A DNA stretch of 36,429 nucleotides, from assembly GCA_905618925.1 (NCBI GenBank), contig CAJQTG010000019.1, positions 1 through 36,429 on the forward strand. The letters are read 5' to 3'. Position numbers and translations under genes: made by a program. This document shows positions 1 to 8,401 of this stretch, one piece after another. How positions within the stretch are numbered: position 1 is the stretch's first letter; every line of letters starts with the position of its first letter. Source of the stretch: an uncultured Candidatus Thioglobus sp. GTDB lineage: Bacteria > Pseudomonadota > Gammaproteobacteria > PS1 > Pseudothioglobaceae. Below the pieces are notes generated by a model. The model was not told where the DNA came from. It did not search any database and saw only the letters and a program-made list of their open reading frames with translations.

Positions 1-250
1 GGTTGCCTATTTATCGGACAGACTTAACGGAAAAGCAAAACTATCTGCAAAAACTATTGATGAGCCTCTTCTTAGCAAAGAAGACATTATGCAAATTCAA
101 AATACCTTAAATTTATTGGGCTATGATACTGGTACTCCAGATGGTATGGCGGGATCTAAGACGCGACAAGCAACTAGAAAATTTCAGTCTGATATTGGTC
201 TTACGGCTGATGGATATGTAGGTTATGAATTGTTTCAACAGCTTCAATGA
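1..250 (+). CDS. Lytic murein transglycosylase, C-terminal end only
   Basis: Partial gene entering from the left edge; the frame begins at base 2 and stops with TGA at 248-250. The visible 82 residues start with VAYLSDRLNG, which resembles the end of the SLT_2 (MltB, GH103) catalytic domain. They continue into a peptidoglycan-binding domain of PG_binding_1 type, with the pattern IQNTLNLLGYDTGTPDG, then TRQATRKFQ and GLTADGYVG. This domain anchors periplasmic enzymes that cleave the glycan strand. The catalytic part lies outside the window, so the GH103 assignment is an inference from the short N-terminal stretch. The stop overlaps the ruvX start (ATGA), which suggests translational coupling. 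Confidence 0.75.
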   Translation, partial: VAYLSDRLNGKAKLSAKTIDEPLLSKEDIMQIQNTLNLLGYDTGTPDGMAGSKTRQATRKFQSDIGLTADGYVGYELFQQLQ

Positions 251-675
251 CAGTTAAAACCTACCTTGGCTTTGATGTAGGAACTAAACGCACAGGTATC
301 GCTATTGCCAATAGCTTGACCTCTCATGCAAGCGGAATTGATACGGTCCTTCATCACAAAGATGGCTCTACAAATTGGGAGCATCTTGAGCTAATCATTA
401 ATCAGCATAAGGCTGATGCATTCATTGTTGGACTACCTCTTGATAAAGAAAATAAAGAACAAGAGATGACCTTTATAGCAAAATCATTTGGCAGAAAACT
501 AACAAAGCGATTTAATATAAATGTCTTTTTTATAGACGAGTATTTATCCTCTTCAGAAGCAAAAAAACAACTAAAATGGCACTACGCTCATAAGAACGCT
601 GACAGAGGTGATGTAGATAAGCGATCAGCTGAACTAATTTTGCAGACTTGGCTCAATGAAACCACACACGATTAG
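247..675 (+). CDS. ruvX: RuvX/YqgF family RNase H-fold nuclease (pre-16S rRNA processing)
   Basis: The protein has 142 residues, the usual size for YqgF. Family signatures are the N-terminal FDVGTKRTGIA (first acidic residue D10), VGLPLD near residue 61, IDEYLSSSEA (D97/E98) and the C-terminal DKRSAELIL with D124. These are the acidic residues of the RNase H-like active site. The family matures the 5' end of 16S rRNA in E. coli and was first proposed as a Holliday junction resolvase. The start ATG overlaps the stop of the upstream transglycosylase by four bases, and the 3' end overlaps pyrB by 20 bases. The three genes are therefore probably co-transcribed. Confidence 0.95.
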   Translation: MTVKTYLGFDVGTKRTGIAIANSLTSHASGIDTVLHHKDGSTNWEHLELIINQHKADAFIVGLPLDKENKEQEMTFIAKSFGRKLTKRFNINVFFIDEYLSSSEAKKQLKWHYAHKNADRGDVDKRSAELILQTWLNETTHD

Positions 676-1615
676 CAACGATTCTCAACTAGACTCAAAA
701 GGAAGACTAGCCCATCTTTTAGGTTTAAAAGGACTTCCAAAAAAACAACTCGAAAAAATATTAGATGTTGCTGATGATCATGTAGATAAAAAAGGCAAGC
801 TCCAGAAATCTAAGATCTTGAGAGACATGTCTGTCGCCAATCTCTTCTTTGAGCCCTCAACTAGAACACGAAATACTTTTGAAATAGCTGGTAAGCGAAC
901 AAGTGCTAAAACAATTAACGTCGACCTTGCAAATTCAGCAACTAAAAAAAATGAAACCTTGATGGATACTATGCATACCCTCAAGGCAATGCAAATCGAT
1001 ATGTTCGTGATTCGTCATAAACAAAATGGGCTCCCACATCATGTTGCAGAAAATATGAAAGGGGTATCTATTATAAATGCAGGGGACGGCATTAATGCTC
1101 ACCCTACTCAGGCTCTTCTGGATATGTTAACCATAAGGCAGCATAAAAAAACCTTTGATAACTTATCCGTTGCAATTGTTGGAGACATAAGGCATTCTCG
1201 TGTTGCGCGATCTGGAATCCAAGCTATGCAGACATTAGGTACAACGGATATTCGCTTGATTGCTCCTGAAACTCTTCATTACAAAGAGGAAACGCCTAGC
1301 TTAGAGCGCTTTGATAATCTTAAAAAAGGCATCGAAGGGGCTGACGTCATTATCTCTTTGAGACTGCAAAAAGAAAGAATGATTGGTGCGGATATCCCAG
1401 ATGAGCAGACCTACTTCGAAAGCTTTGGAATTACAAATGAGACCTTAAAAATTGCAAAGCCCGACGCAATTGTTATGCATCCAGGGCCAGTTAATAGAGG
1501 AATTGAGCTTGAGTCATCAGTTGCAGATGGGCCTCAATCAGTTATCCTTCAACAGGTAACTAATGGCATCGCAGTTCGAATGGCCGTTATGGAAATTTTA
1601 GCTGGAGCGTTTTAA
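656..1615 (+). CDS. pyrB: Aspartate carbamoyltransferase catalytic subunit
   Basis: PyrB joins carbamoyl phosphate and aspartate to give N-carbamoyl-aspartate in pyrimidine synthesis. The 319-residue protein carries the carbamoyl phosphate loop FFEPSTRTRNTFE (STRTR at 68-72), a lysine loop near residue 97, HPTQALLD at 149-156 and a C-terminal MHPGPVNRGIELESS. The N-terminal extension before LLGLKGLPKK resembles the Pseudomonas-type enzyme, which works with a PyrC-like partner rather than PyrI. No pyrI or pyrC is visible here. The ATG lies inside the end of ruvX. A shorter start is possible, but no better one is evident. Confidence 0.96.
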   Translation: MKPHTISNDSQLDSKGRLAHLLGLKGLPKKQLEKILDVADDHVDKKGKLQKSKILRDMSVANLFFEPSTRTRNTFEIAGKRTSAKTINVDLANSATKKNETLMDTMHTLKAMQIDMFVIRHKQNGLPHHVAENMKGVSIINAGDGINAHPTQALLDMLTIRQHKKTFDNLSVAIVGDIRHSRVARSGIQAMQTLGTTDIRLIAPETLHYKEETPSLERFDNLKKGIEGADVIISLRLQKERMIGADIPDEQTYFESFGITNETLKIAKPDAIVMHPGPVNRGIELESSVADGPQSVILQQVTNGIAVRMAVMEILAGAF

Positions 1616-1617
1616 AA

Positions 1618-2175
1618 ATGAGTCAACCTATCAATTATGATCTAGCAAAAGACGCCCTTCAAAAGCTTAATACTGATGACACAATTTCTTCAGCCCATGG
1701 ACTATTATGCGGATTTTACTGCGTCAAACAAGACATCCAATTAGACGATTGGCTAAATGAAATACTGGTCACTATTGATTTAAATAACCTAATTGAAAAG
1801 GAAGCTCATCACGTACTTGCAGAAATATTTAATAATACGAGTGAACAGCTCTCTGATCCTACTTTAAATTTTTGGCCCGTTATTGCAGATGATGAATCAC
1901 CATTAAGAGAACAAGCAAACACTCTTATTGAGTGGTGTCAAGGACTATTAGTTGGCCTTGGATTGAGCTCGGTAGAAGCATCAGATGAAGAAGTGTTGGA
2001 GATGATCAAAGATATTAGTGAGATTTCTCAGATGGATGCTGATCTTCTGGATAACGAAGAAAACACTCAAGACTTTTATGAAATCGTTGAGTTTGTTCGT
2101 ATAGGCGTGCTATTTATTCAAGAAACCCTTCAGCCCTCTAAACAGGACTTTATTAGCCCTACTCAGCTCCACTAA
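1618..2175 (+). CDS. ygfB: UPF0149 (YgfB/YecA) family protein
   Basis: The protein has 185 residues, is acidic and is probably cytoplasmic. Family hallmarks are SSAHGLLCGFYC near residue 24 and WCQGLLVGLGL near residue 107, with acidic C-terminal helices. Members are small helical proteins of poorly defined biochemistry; Pseudomonas YgfB has been linked to control of a cell wall amidase and beta-lactam resistance. The ATG begins two bases after the pyrB stop, so it is probably the last gene of the transglycosylase-ruvX-pyrB run. I see no signal peptide and no metal-binding SEC-C motif. The family call is firm; the function is not. Confidence 0.88.
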   Translation: MSQPINYDLAKDALQKLNTDDTISSAHGLLCGFYCVKQDIQLDDWLNEILVTIDLNNLIEKEAHHVLAEIFNNTSEQLSDPTLNFWPVIADDESPLREQANTLIEWCQGLLVGLGLSSVEASDEEVLEMIKDISEISQMDADLLDNEENTQDFYEIVEFVRIGVLFIQETLQPSKQDFISPTQLH

Positions 2176-2245
2176 AAAGCAGAAATAGCTCACTACTTCG
2201 TTAAATTAATTAATCAGTTTAATAAGAATCATTCCTATTAAGGCC

Positions 2246-2251
2246 TATAAT
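2246..2251 (+). promoter_or_regulatory. Candidate -10 box for the membrane protein gene at 2317
   Basis: A perfect TATAAT lies 65 bases before the start codon. The hexamer 17 bases upstream is a poor match to TTGACA. Downstream, a 6 bp inverted repeat (AGCTCT at 2259-2264, AGAGCT at 2275-2280) would fold in the 5' leader. An AAGGGG ribosome site precedes the ATG. The call rests on the single hexamer. Confidence 0.35.
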
Positions 2252-2316
2252 TAATTCTAGCTCTATTAAAAATAAGAGCTCAAAGGTACTTTTTAAATAA
2301 TATAAGGGGTAATAAA

Positions 2317-2685
2317 ATGACTTTAGTAAATTTATTTAAAGCACAAGCAATATTTATATGGCTCTATGCAGTAATGTTTTGGGTAGCGCCTCAAATGGCT
2401 GCTCAAGGTCCAGGATGGACTTTAACTGCAAACATGGTGTCTTTTGGACAAGTACTAGCGGTTCCATTACTTGCCTTAGGATTATTCGCTTGGATGGCGC
2501 CATCTTGGGTAGGGGATAACATTAATAAAGTTGGTATGATTTTTGGTGTCTATGTTAATCTTGCACTGGTTGCAGTTCAAGTTTTTCATATCTCAACAGG
2601 AGCTGCAAATTTTGATCCAATGGGAATGATTCCAGCCCTACTTTTAGCCGCTTTATTCTTTTGGAAAACTCGCGCTACTAGCTAA
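2317..2685 (+). CDS. Four-helix membrane protein of unknown function
   Basis: I do not recognise this gene. The 122-residue product is very hydrophobic, with four likely membrane segments at roughly 5-25, 42-62, 70-92 and 100-118, and few charged residues. The size and four-helix plan recall DoxX-like or other small inner membrane proteins, but no diagnostic motif is visible. It stands alone with its own candidate promoter and a good ribosome site (AAGGGG about seven bases before ATG). It is followed by a hairpin terminator shared with tRNA-Phe. It is real by its hydrophobic pattern and codon use; no function is offered. Confidence 0.75.
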   Translation: MTLVNLFKAQAIFIWLYAVMFWVAPQMAAQGPGWTLTANMVSFGQVLAVPLLALGLFAWMAPSWVGDNINKVGMIFGVYVNLALVAVQVFHISTGAANFDPMGMIPALLLAALFFWKTRATS

Positions 2686-2695
2686 TAAGTAATAA

Positions 2696-2729
2696 AAAGC
2701 CGAATTAAACAAAAGTCTAATTCGGCTTT
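2696..2729. terminator. Intrinsic terminator between tRNA-Phe and the membrane protein gene
   Basis: A 12 bp perfect stem (AAAGCCGAATTA at 2696-2707, TAATTCGGCTTT at 2718-2729) has a 10-base loop. Read on the - strand it is followed by a T5 run, so it fits best as the terminator of tRNA-Phe. On the + strand only three T follow, so termination of the membrane protein gene may be weaker. Confidence 0.8.
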
Positions 2730-2735
2730 AAAAAA

Positions 2736-2811
2736 TGGTGGCCACACCTAGAATTGAACTAGGGACACAGGGATTTTCAGTCCCTTGCTCTACCAACTGA
2801 GCTATATGGCC
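2736..2811 (-). tRNA. tRNA-Phe (GAA)
   Basis: A complete 76-base cloverleaf on the - strand with an encoded 3' CCA. The acceptor stem GGCCATA pairs with TGTGGCC (one G-T pair). The D arm contains AGCTCAGTTGGTAGAGC. The anticodon stem AGGGA/TCCCT holds loop CTGAAAA, giving anticodon GAA. The T loop is GTTCAATTC, typical of bacterial tRNAs. Confidence 0.97.
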
Positions 2812-2821
2812 AAATCGCGTA

Positions 2822-2827
2822 ATTATA
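2822..2827 (-). promoter_or_regulatory. -10 box of the tRNA-Phe promoter
   Basis: TATAAT on the - strand ends exactly 10 bases before the mature tRNA 5' end. A GC-rich discriminator (ACGCG) follows, as is usual for growth-controlled stable RNA promoters. The -35 region, ACTCAC at 17-base spacing, is weak. The same 10-base arrangement is present at tRNA-Thr. Confidence 0.55.
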
Positions 2828-2874
2828 CACAATGGAAATCAAAAGTGAGTTTGAATTTAGGCTCTTAAAGCCTG

Positions 2875-3870
<996 letters not shown>

Positions 3871-3875
3871 CTATC

Positions 3876-6212
3876 TTGAAAAAAAATAATAAACGCACAA
3901 CTCTAAATACCCCCATAAATAATCCGCGCTCAAAGATTGTGAGTGAGTCGATTTTTATATTACTCTTGACACTTGGTGTTGTTTTCCTCATCTCACTTGT
4001 GACATATGCACCAGAGGAAGATCCATGGACTGGGGGAGCGCAACTAATTAAGCCAGTTATAAATAGCGCAGGAATGTTTGGCGCTTATCTGAGTGATATA
4101 AGTATTGGAGTTCTTGGTTATGTCTCTTACATCATTCCTATCGCTCTAATCTGGCTTGGATATAACTTTCATAGAGATGCAAATAAAGAGCACAGCAGTC
4201 AGATTACTTTCTTGCTTCGATTGATTGCGTTTCTTATCATGCTTTTTTTTACAGCAGCACTTGCGCATCAATTTGCGCCAGAGATAAAAGTTATTGAAGG
4301 TCTTAAAGAGACTTTTTTAGCGGGCGGAATGATTGGAAAGTCGATGCATGATCTGGTGTTTTATGAAATTTTTGGCAGCTCATCTACAATAATATATATC
4401 GGCATTATTTTTATTAGCTTTAGTATTGCATCGAGCGCATCATGGAGAAACATAAGCACATCCCTTTTCAAAAAAACCTTTAGTAGGGAAAAAGGGGCGC
4501 CTGTAAATTCAAGTAGTTTAAAAGTTAGGCCTGAAATTATCAGCTCTACTCCTACTGCTACAGAGAAACCTAAAAAAGCAGAGAAAGTTAAGAAACCTCA
4601 AATAGCTGAGAAAGTTGAGAAACCTCAAAAAGCTGAAAAAACTGAGAAGCCCAAAAAAGAACAAGGCAGCAATTTATATAAATCAGGAATGTCGGGCGGA
4701 CTCCCAAGCCTTTCACTTTTAGATGACGTTAGTAATTCTGGCTTAGGTTACACAGATGAGTTCCTTGAGGAAATGGGCCAACAAGTTGAAATTAAATTAA
4801 AAGATTTTGGCTTTGACGTAACAATTACTGCCGTAACTCCAGGACCAGTAGTGACTCAATTTGAAATCTCGCTTGCTCCAGGAATTAAAGTTAGCCAGAT
4901 CATGAATCTTAACAAAGACCTAGCTAGGGCTTTGCTTGTTGAAAGCGTTCGCATAGTTGATGTGATTCCAGGCAAACCAGTTATTGGTCTCGAAATTCCA
5001 AACAACAATAGAGAGATGATTGGTCTTAAAGAAATCCTCTCAAGCGAAGTATTCACAAAAGCTAAGTCGACTCTTTCTATGGGGCTTGGTAAAGACATCA
5101 ATGGATTACCAATTGTTGTGGATCTTGCAAAAATGCCACATCTTTTAGTTGCGGGCGCTACGGGAATGGGTAAATCCGTTGGCCTTAATGCAATTATTCT
5201 TAGCATCTTATATAAGGCTTCACCAGAGCAAGTTAGATTCATAATGATTGATCCAAAAATTGTTGAGCTTGCGTCATATGCAGATATTCCGCACTTGCTT
5301 ACTCCAGTTGTTACTAATATGAATGAAGCTGCAAGTGCACTTTGGTGGTGTGTCAATGAGATGGAAAGGCGCTACAGCCTTTTAGCTAAGTTTAGCGTTA
5401 GAAACATCGAGTCATTTAATGAAAAGCAGCGCCGCGCTAGAGAGTCTGGAAAACCTTTATTAGATCCTTCATTTAATCCAGATAACGCAAAAGAAGGAGA
5501 GCAACATCCAGAGCTAGAAGCGCTCCCACTTATCGTTATAGTGATAGACGAATATGCGGATATGCTTGGCGCTCTTGCACAGGAAGATCGTGCTAAATCT
5601 AAGCGAGTTGAGAGCCTTATTGTTCGCATTGCTCAAAAAGCTCGAGCAGCTGGAATACATCTTATTGTTGCAACGCAACGCCCTAGTGTTGACGTTATCA
5701 CTGGCCTAATTAAATCCAACATACCAACAAGAATGTCTTTTAAAGTTTCATCAAAAACTGACTCAAGAACTATCTTGGATCAGTCAGGCGCTGAGCAGCT
5801 TCTTGGCATGGGTGATATGCTTTATATGGCGCCAGGTATGACTCACCTTACAAGGGTTCATGGAGCATTTGTTGAGGACAGCGAAATTCTGAGAGTCGTT
5901 AAGCATCTTAAGAAAAACTCAATTCCTAACTACTTAGAAGGTGTTCTTAAAGCACAAACTGAAGTTGTCAGCAATAAAGACTCTGGACAATCCTCTGGCG
6001 AATTAGATCCACTTTTTGATGAAGCAGTGCAAATAGTCACCTCAACAAGAAGAGCCTCAATCTCCAGTCTGCAAAGAAGAATGCGAATTGGCTATAATCG
6101 TGCAGCTAGAATTATTGAAGATATGGAGGCCAGCGGAATCGTTAGCTCTATGAATAGTGCAGGCAATAGGGACGTTTTGGCGCCAGAACCAATCGACCCT
6201 AGCGACACTTAA
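3876..6212 (+). CDS. ftsK: DNA translocase FtsK
   Basis: A septal DNA pump that coordinates chromosome dimer resolution with division. The 778 residues start with four membrane segments (about 24-44, 70-95, 112-130, 165-185). A short, lysine/proline/glutamate-rich linker (about 225-265) contains three 9-residue repeats. The motor follows, with Walker A GATGMGKS (K433) and Walker B VIVIDEY (D558). The C-terminal gamma winged helix (FDEAVQIVTSTRRASISSLQ onward) reads polar DNA sequences. The linker is far shorter than in E. coli FtsK. The start codon is TTG with no clear ribosome site; no in-frame ATG or GTG lies close by, and the first membrane helix needs this start or one very near it. Confidence 0.95.
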   Translation: MKKNNKRTTLNTPINNPRSKIVSESIFILLLTLGVVFLISLVTYAPEEDPWTGGAQLIKPVINSAGMFGAYLSDISIGVLGYVSYIIPIALIWLGYNFHRDANKEHSSQITFLLRLIAFLIMLFFTAALAHQFAPEIKVIEGLKETFLAGGMIGKSMHDLVFYEIFGSSSTIIYIGIIFISFSIASSASWRNISTSLFKKTFSREKGAPVNSSSLKVRPEIISSTPTATEKPKKAEKVKKPQIAEKVEKPQKAEKTEKPKKEQGSNLYKSGMSGGLPSLSLLDDVSNSGLGYTDEFLEEMGQQVEIKLKDFGFDVTITAVTPGPVVTQFEISLAPGIKVSQIMNLNKDLARALLVESVRIVDVIPGKPVIGLEIPNNNREMIGLKEILSSEVFTKAKSTLSMGLGKDINGLPIVVDLAKMPHLLVAGATGMGKSVGLNAIILSILYKASPEQVRFIMIDPKIVELASYADIPHLLTPVVTNMNEAASALWWCVNEMERRYSLLAKFSVRNIESFNEKQRRARESGKPLLDPSFNPDNAKEGEQHPELEALPLIVIVIDEYADMLGALAQEDRAKSKRVESLIVRIAQKARAAGIHLIVATQRPSVDVITGLIKSNIPTRMSFKVSSKTDSRTILDQSGAEQLLGMGDMLYMAPGMTHLTRVHGAFVEDSEILRVVKHLKKNSIPNYLEGVLKAQTEVVSNKDSGQSSGELDPLFDEAVQIVTSTRRASISSLQRRMRIGYNRAARIIEDMEASGIVSSMNSAGNRDVLAPEPIDPSDT
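4578..4658 (+). repeat. Three 27-bp tandem repeats in the FtsK linker
   Basis: The three consecutive units at 4578-4604, 4605-4631 and 4632-4658 encode AEKVKKPQI, AEKVEKPQK and AEKTEKPKK. They stay in frame and sit in the disordered linker between membrane and motor domains, where copy number changes would be tolerated. Confidence 0.85.
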
Positions 6213-6251
6213 AAACAAAAAATAGACAAAAGAACCGCTACTAATCTATGT

Positions 6252-6470
6252 TTAAAGAATGCTTTTTAAACTAACTATATAAAGATATTCAATTAATGGT
6301 CTTGAAAGTATAGTTGGGTAGTCATCAAGAAAATCTGTCACTTTAGGTTTAAAACCCCAGCCTCGACTAAACGCAGAAATGGTGTAATTGGTTAGCTAAA
6401 ATGTTGATAGCTCGCCGGTGCGCATAAAGTGAGCTAATTGACAAGCATCGAATTGTACTGGTTCATCCAT
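6252..6470 (-). pseudogene. Short reading frame with an internal TAG, probable gene remnant after dctM
   Basis: On the - strand an ATG at 6470 lies seven bases after the dctM stop. It opens a frame of 24 codons (MDEPVQFDACQLAHF, then RTGELSTF), then meets TAG at 6398-6396. The same frame then runs on for 47 more protein-like codons (including GWGFKPKVTDFLDDYP and SRPLIEYLYIV) to TAA at 6254-6252. The first part loosely resembles the start of amidase-signature enzymes (RTGELS), but the second part does not, and an amidase would be far longer. A decayed or internally deleted last gene of the TRAP operon is the simplest reading. I cannot name the parent family. Confidence 0.35.
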
Positions 6471-6477
6471 TGCTAAT

Positions 6478-7830
6478 TTATTCTGCAATCAATATATTTG
6501 GATTTTCTTTCATTAACAGCATGAGCTCATCAAGGTTTATCATTAAAGAAGCGGGATCCTGCACCTGTGATGGCTCAATAAGCATCAATGAAATCTCTGG
6601 TACAAAGGAAATGATCATTAATACAATCAGCATCATGCCGACAAAAGGTATAACTGATCGAGTGACATCAGAGAACTTTTCCTTTAAGGCCGTCATTGCA
6701 ACAACTAAATTAAAACCAACTGGTGGTGTTAATAAGCCAATCTCCAGATTGATAACCATAATTATTCCTAAGTGAATTGGATCGATGCCATAAATGCGGG
6801 CAAGAGGTAGAATTATTGGTGCTAGAATTAAGATGGCGGCATTAATTTCCATTAAAGTACCCACTAGCAGCAATACTGCGTTTAAACCCAATAAAAAGTA
6901 AATTTTGCTACTGATGTTTTCCGTCATCCAATTGCTTAACAACTGTGGAGCTTGTTCCAAGACAAGCAAGTCATTAAGAGTCATCGCAATAGCGATAATT
7001 GGCGCTAGAGTGCCTAAGAGCTGACTGGCATCTATCACCATTTTTTTTAGATTTACTAGTTTTGTTTCTTTGTAGACAAATAATTCAATAACCAAAGCAT
7101 AACACAAGGCAACTGCTGCCGATTCCGTTGCAGTAAAGTAACCAGAGTAAATACCACCTAATAAAATAACCGGCATCAATAATGACCAAATACCTTCCTT
7201 AACGGCAACAAAAAATTCTCTAGGATTAAATGGGTATTTAGGTAATTTTCGATTTTTATACAGTGAGTAACCCAGTAGCGCAGTGGTTAGTAATAAGCCC
7301 GGAATAAGCCCTGCTATAAATAAGTCGGTAATCGATGTTTGAGTACTAATACCATAAACAATCAGCGGTATTGATGGCGGAATAATAACACCCAAAGTGC
7401 CAGCACTGGTAATCGCACCAAGTGAATATTGTTGGCTATATCCCTCTTTTCTAAGGGCTGGATAGAGGATGGTGCCAACCGCCAAAAGGGTTACCATTGA
7501 AGACCCTGAAATGGCAGCAAAAAAAGCACAAGATAGGATACATGTTGCACCCAAGCCACCCGGTAAGGCACAAGTTGCAGTCCGCATTACGTTGATTAGA
7601 CGCACAGATATGGCGCCATTTGTCATTATCGTACCACAAAGAATAAAAAGTGGAATTGAGAGTAGTACCTCATTGTTAAGCGCCCTCCACATGTGCTCGG
7701 TCATGAAGTATAGTTGTTCTTCACTGTAAAGTAATATGGTTGTTGCAACAACAACAATTAGAATGGTAATAATATTTTGTCTAAGTGCTAACAAGAGTAA
7801 CACAAGACCTAATAAGAATAATGAAGTCAA
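6478..7830 (-). CDS. dctM: TRAP transporter large permease, DctM family
   Basis: The ion-coupled channel subunit of a tripartite ATP-independent periplasmic transporter. The 450 residues form about 12 membrane helices. Family landmarks are the scoop-loop region AAISGSSMVTLLAVGTI, the motif GVIIPPSIPLIVYG and the repeat-related LLTPPVGFNLVVAM near the C-terminus. The gene overlaps the dctQ stop by four bases (ATGA), so the permease pair is translationally coupled. A typical DctM ends near residue 430; here a hydrophilic tail of about 35 residues follows the last helix. The substrate is not readable from this subunit. Confidence 0.93.
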   Translation of the reverse strand: MTSLFLLGLVLLLLALRQNIITILIVVVATTILLYSEEQLYFMTEHMWRALNNEVLLSIPLFILCGTIMTNGAISVRLINVMRTATCALPGGLGATCILSCAFFAAISGSSMVTLLAVGTILYPALRKEGYSQQYSLGAITSAGTLGVIIPPSIPLIVYGISTQTSITDLFIAGLIPGLLLTTALLGYSLYKNRKLPKYPFNPREFFVAVKEGIWSLLMPVILLGGIYSGYFTATESAAVALCYALVIELFVYKETKLVNLKKMVIDASQLLGTLAPIIAIAMTLNDLLVLEQAPQLLSNWMTENISSKIYFLLGLNAVLLLVGTLMEINAAILILAPIILPLARIYGIDPIHLGIIMVINLEIGLLTPPVGFNLVVAMTALKEKFSDVTRSVIPFVGMMLIVLMIISFVPEISLMLIEPSQVQDPASLMINLDELMLLMKENPNILIAE

Positions 7831-8369
7831 GCTGTGGAACCTGACTCTGCAGGTTTTAAGTCAGGGCGGATAAAAAATACCGCATAACGGAAGGCGGTTG
7901 AGAAAAAACCATAAGCCATTAACCAGCGAACTGTCCATTCTGGAATTCCATGAGTGACAATTCTCCAGCCAGACTCCATCGACCAGCCTGGAGCTCTCAC
8001 CCTTAGTGCGAACCAATCCGGGTGTTTATAGAAGTGTTCTACCATTTCAAAGGCTACTATAGCCATAAATAAAAATAAAACAGCGGCAAATAGATCGCTA
8101 AAACGCTCAATAAAAAGGCGCCATGCAGCAGGCGCCCAGTTATCGGCAAATCTTGGCCGTAGATGTTTATTCTGACCGGCTGCCAAACCCATACCAACAT
8201 AAGCAACAGCAATCACCAAATACACCGCTATCTGTTGTATGCCAAATATAGATTCGTTAAAGAACTCTCTGGCTGCCACGTCGACAATAATTGCCAGCGC
8301 AACAAGAATGTAAAAGGTAGAAGCTAGAAAAGCTTCAACATTAAATAACCGTTGCATGAAAGCAGCCAT
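7827..8369 (-). CDS. dctQ: TRAP transporter small permease, DctQ family
   Basis: The 180-residue membrane subunit has four predicted helices (about 14-34, 44-62, 93-112 and 147-167). It partners the large permease and docks the binding protein. The signature is weak, as is normal for DctQ, so the call leans on its position between dctP and dctM, its size and its helix layout. Translation could begin at the first ATG (8369) or at the Met four codons later (MQRLFNVEAF). It starts 32 bases after dctP, which puts all three genes in one operon. Confidence 0.9.
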   Translation of the reverse strand: MAAFMQRLFNVEAFLASTFYILVALAIIVDVAAREFFNESIFGIQQIAVYLVIAVAYVGMGLAAGQNKHLRPRFADNWAPAAWRLFIERFSDLFAAVLFLFMAIVAFEMVEHFYKHPDWFALRVRAPGWSMESGWRIVTHGIPEWTVRWLMAYGFFSTAFRYAVFFIRPDLKPAESGSTA

Positions 8370-8401
8370 AAAAGCTCTATATTTTAGTTGTTATTGAAAG
8401 G

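Noticed and set aside
2859-2873. Terminator hairpin after trxB
   Set aside because: The AGGCT/AGCCT stem is only five base pairs and has no T tract on the - strand.
4856-5629. Long open frames on the - strand inside ftsK
   Set aside because: They are antisense shadows of conserved FtsK motor motifs, with no ribosome sites and unlikely composition.
6396-6398. Pyrrolysine codon (UAG) in the frame after dctM
   Set aside because: No pyrrolysine genes are visible, the frame is short and is not a methylamine methyltransferase; decay is simpler.
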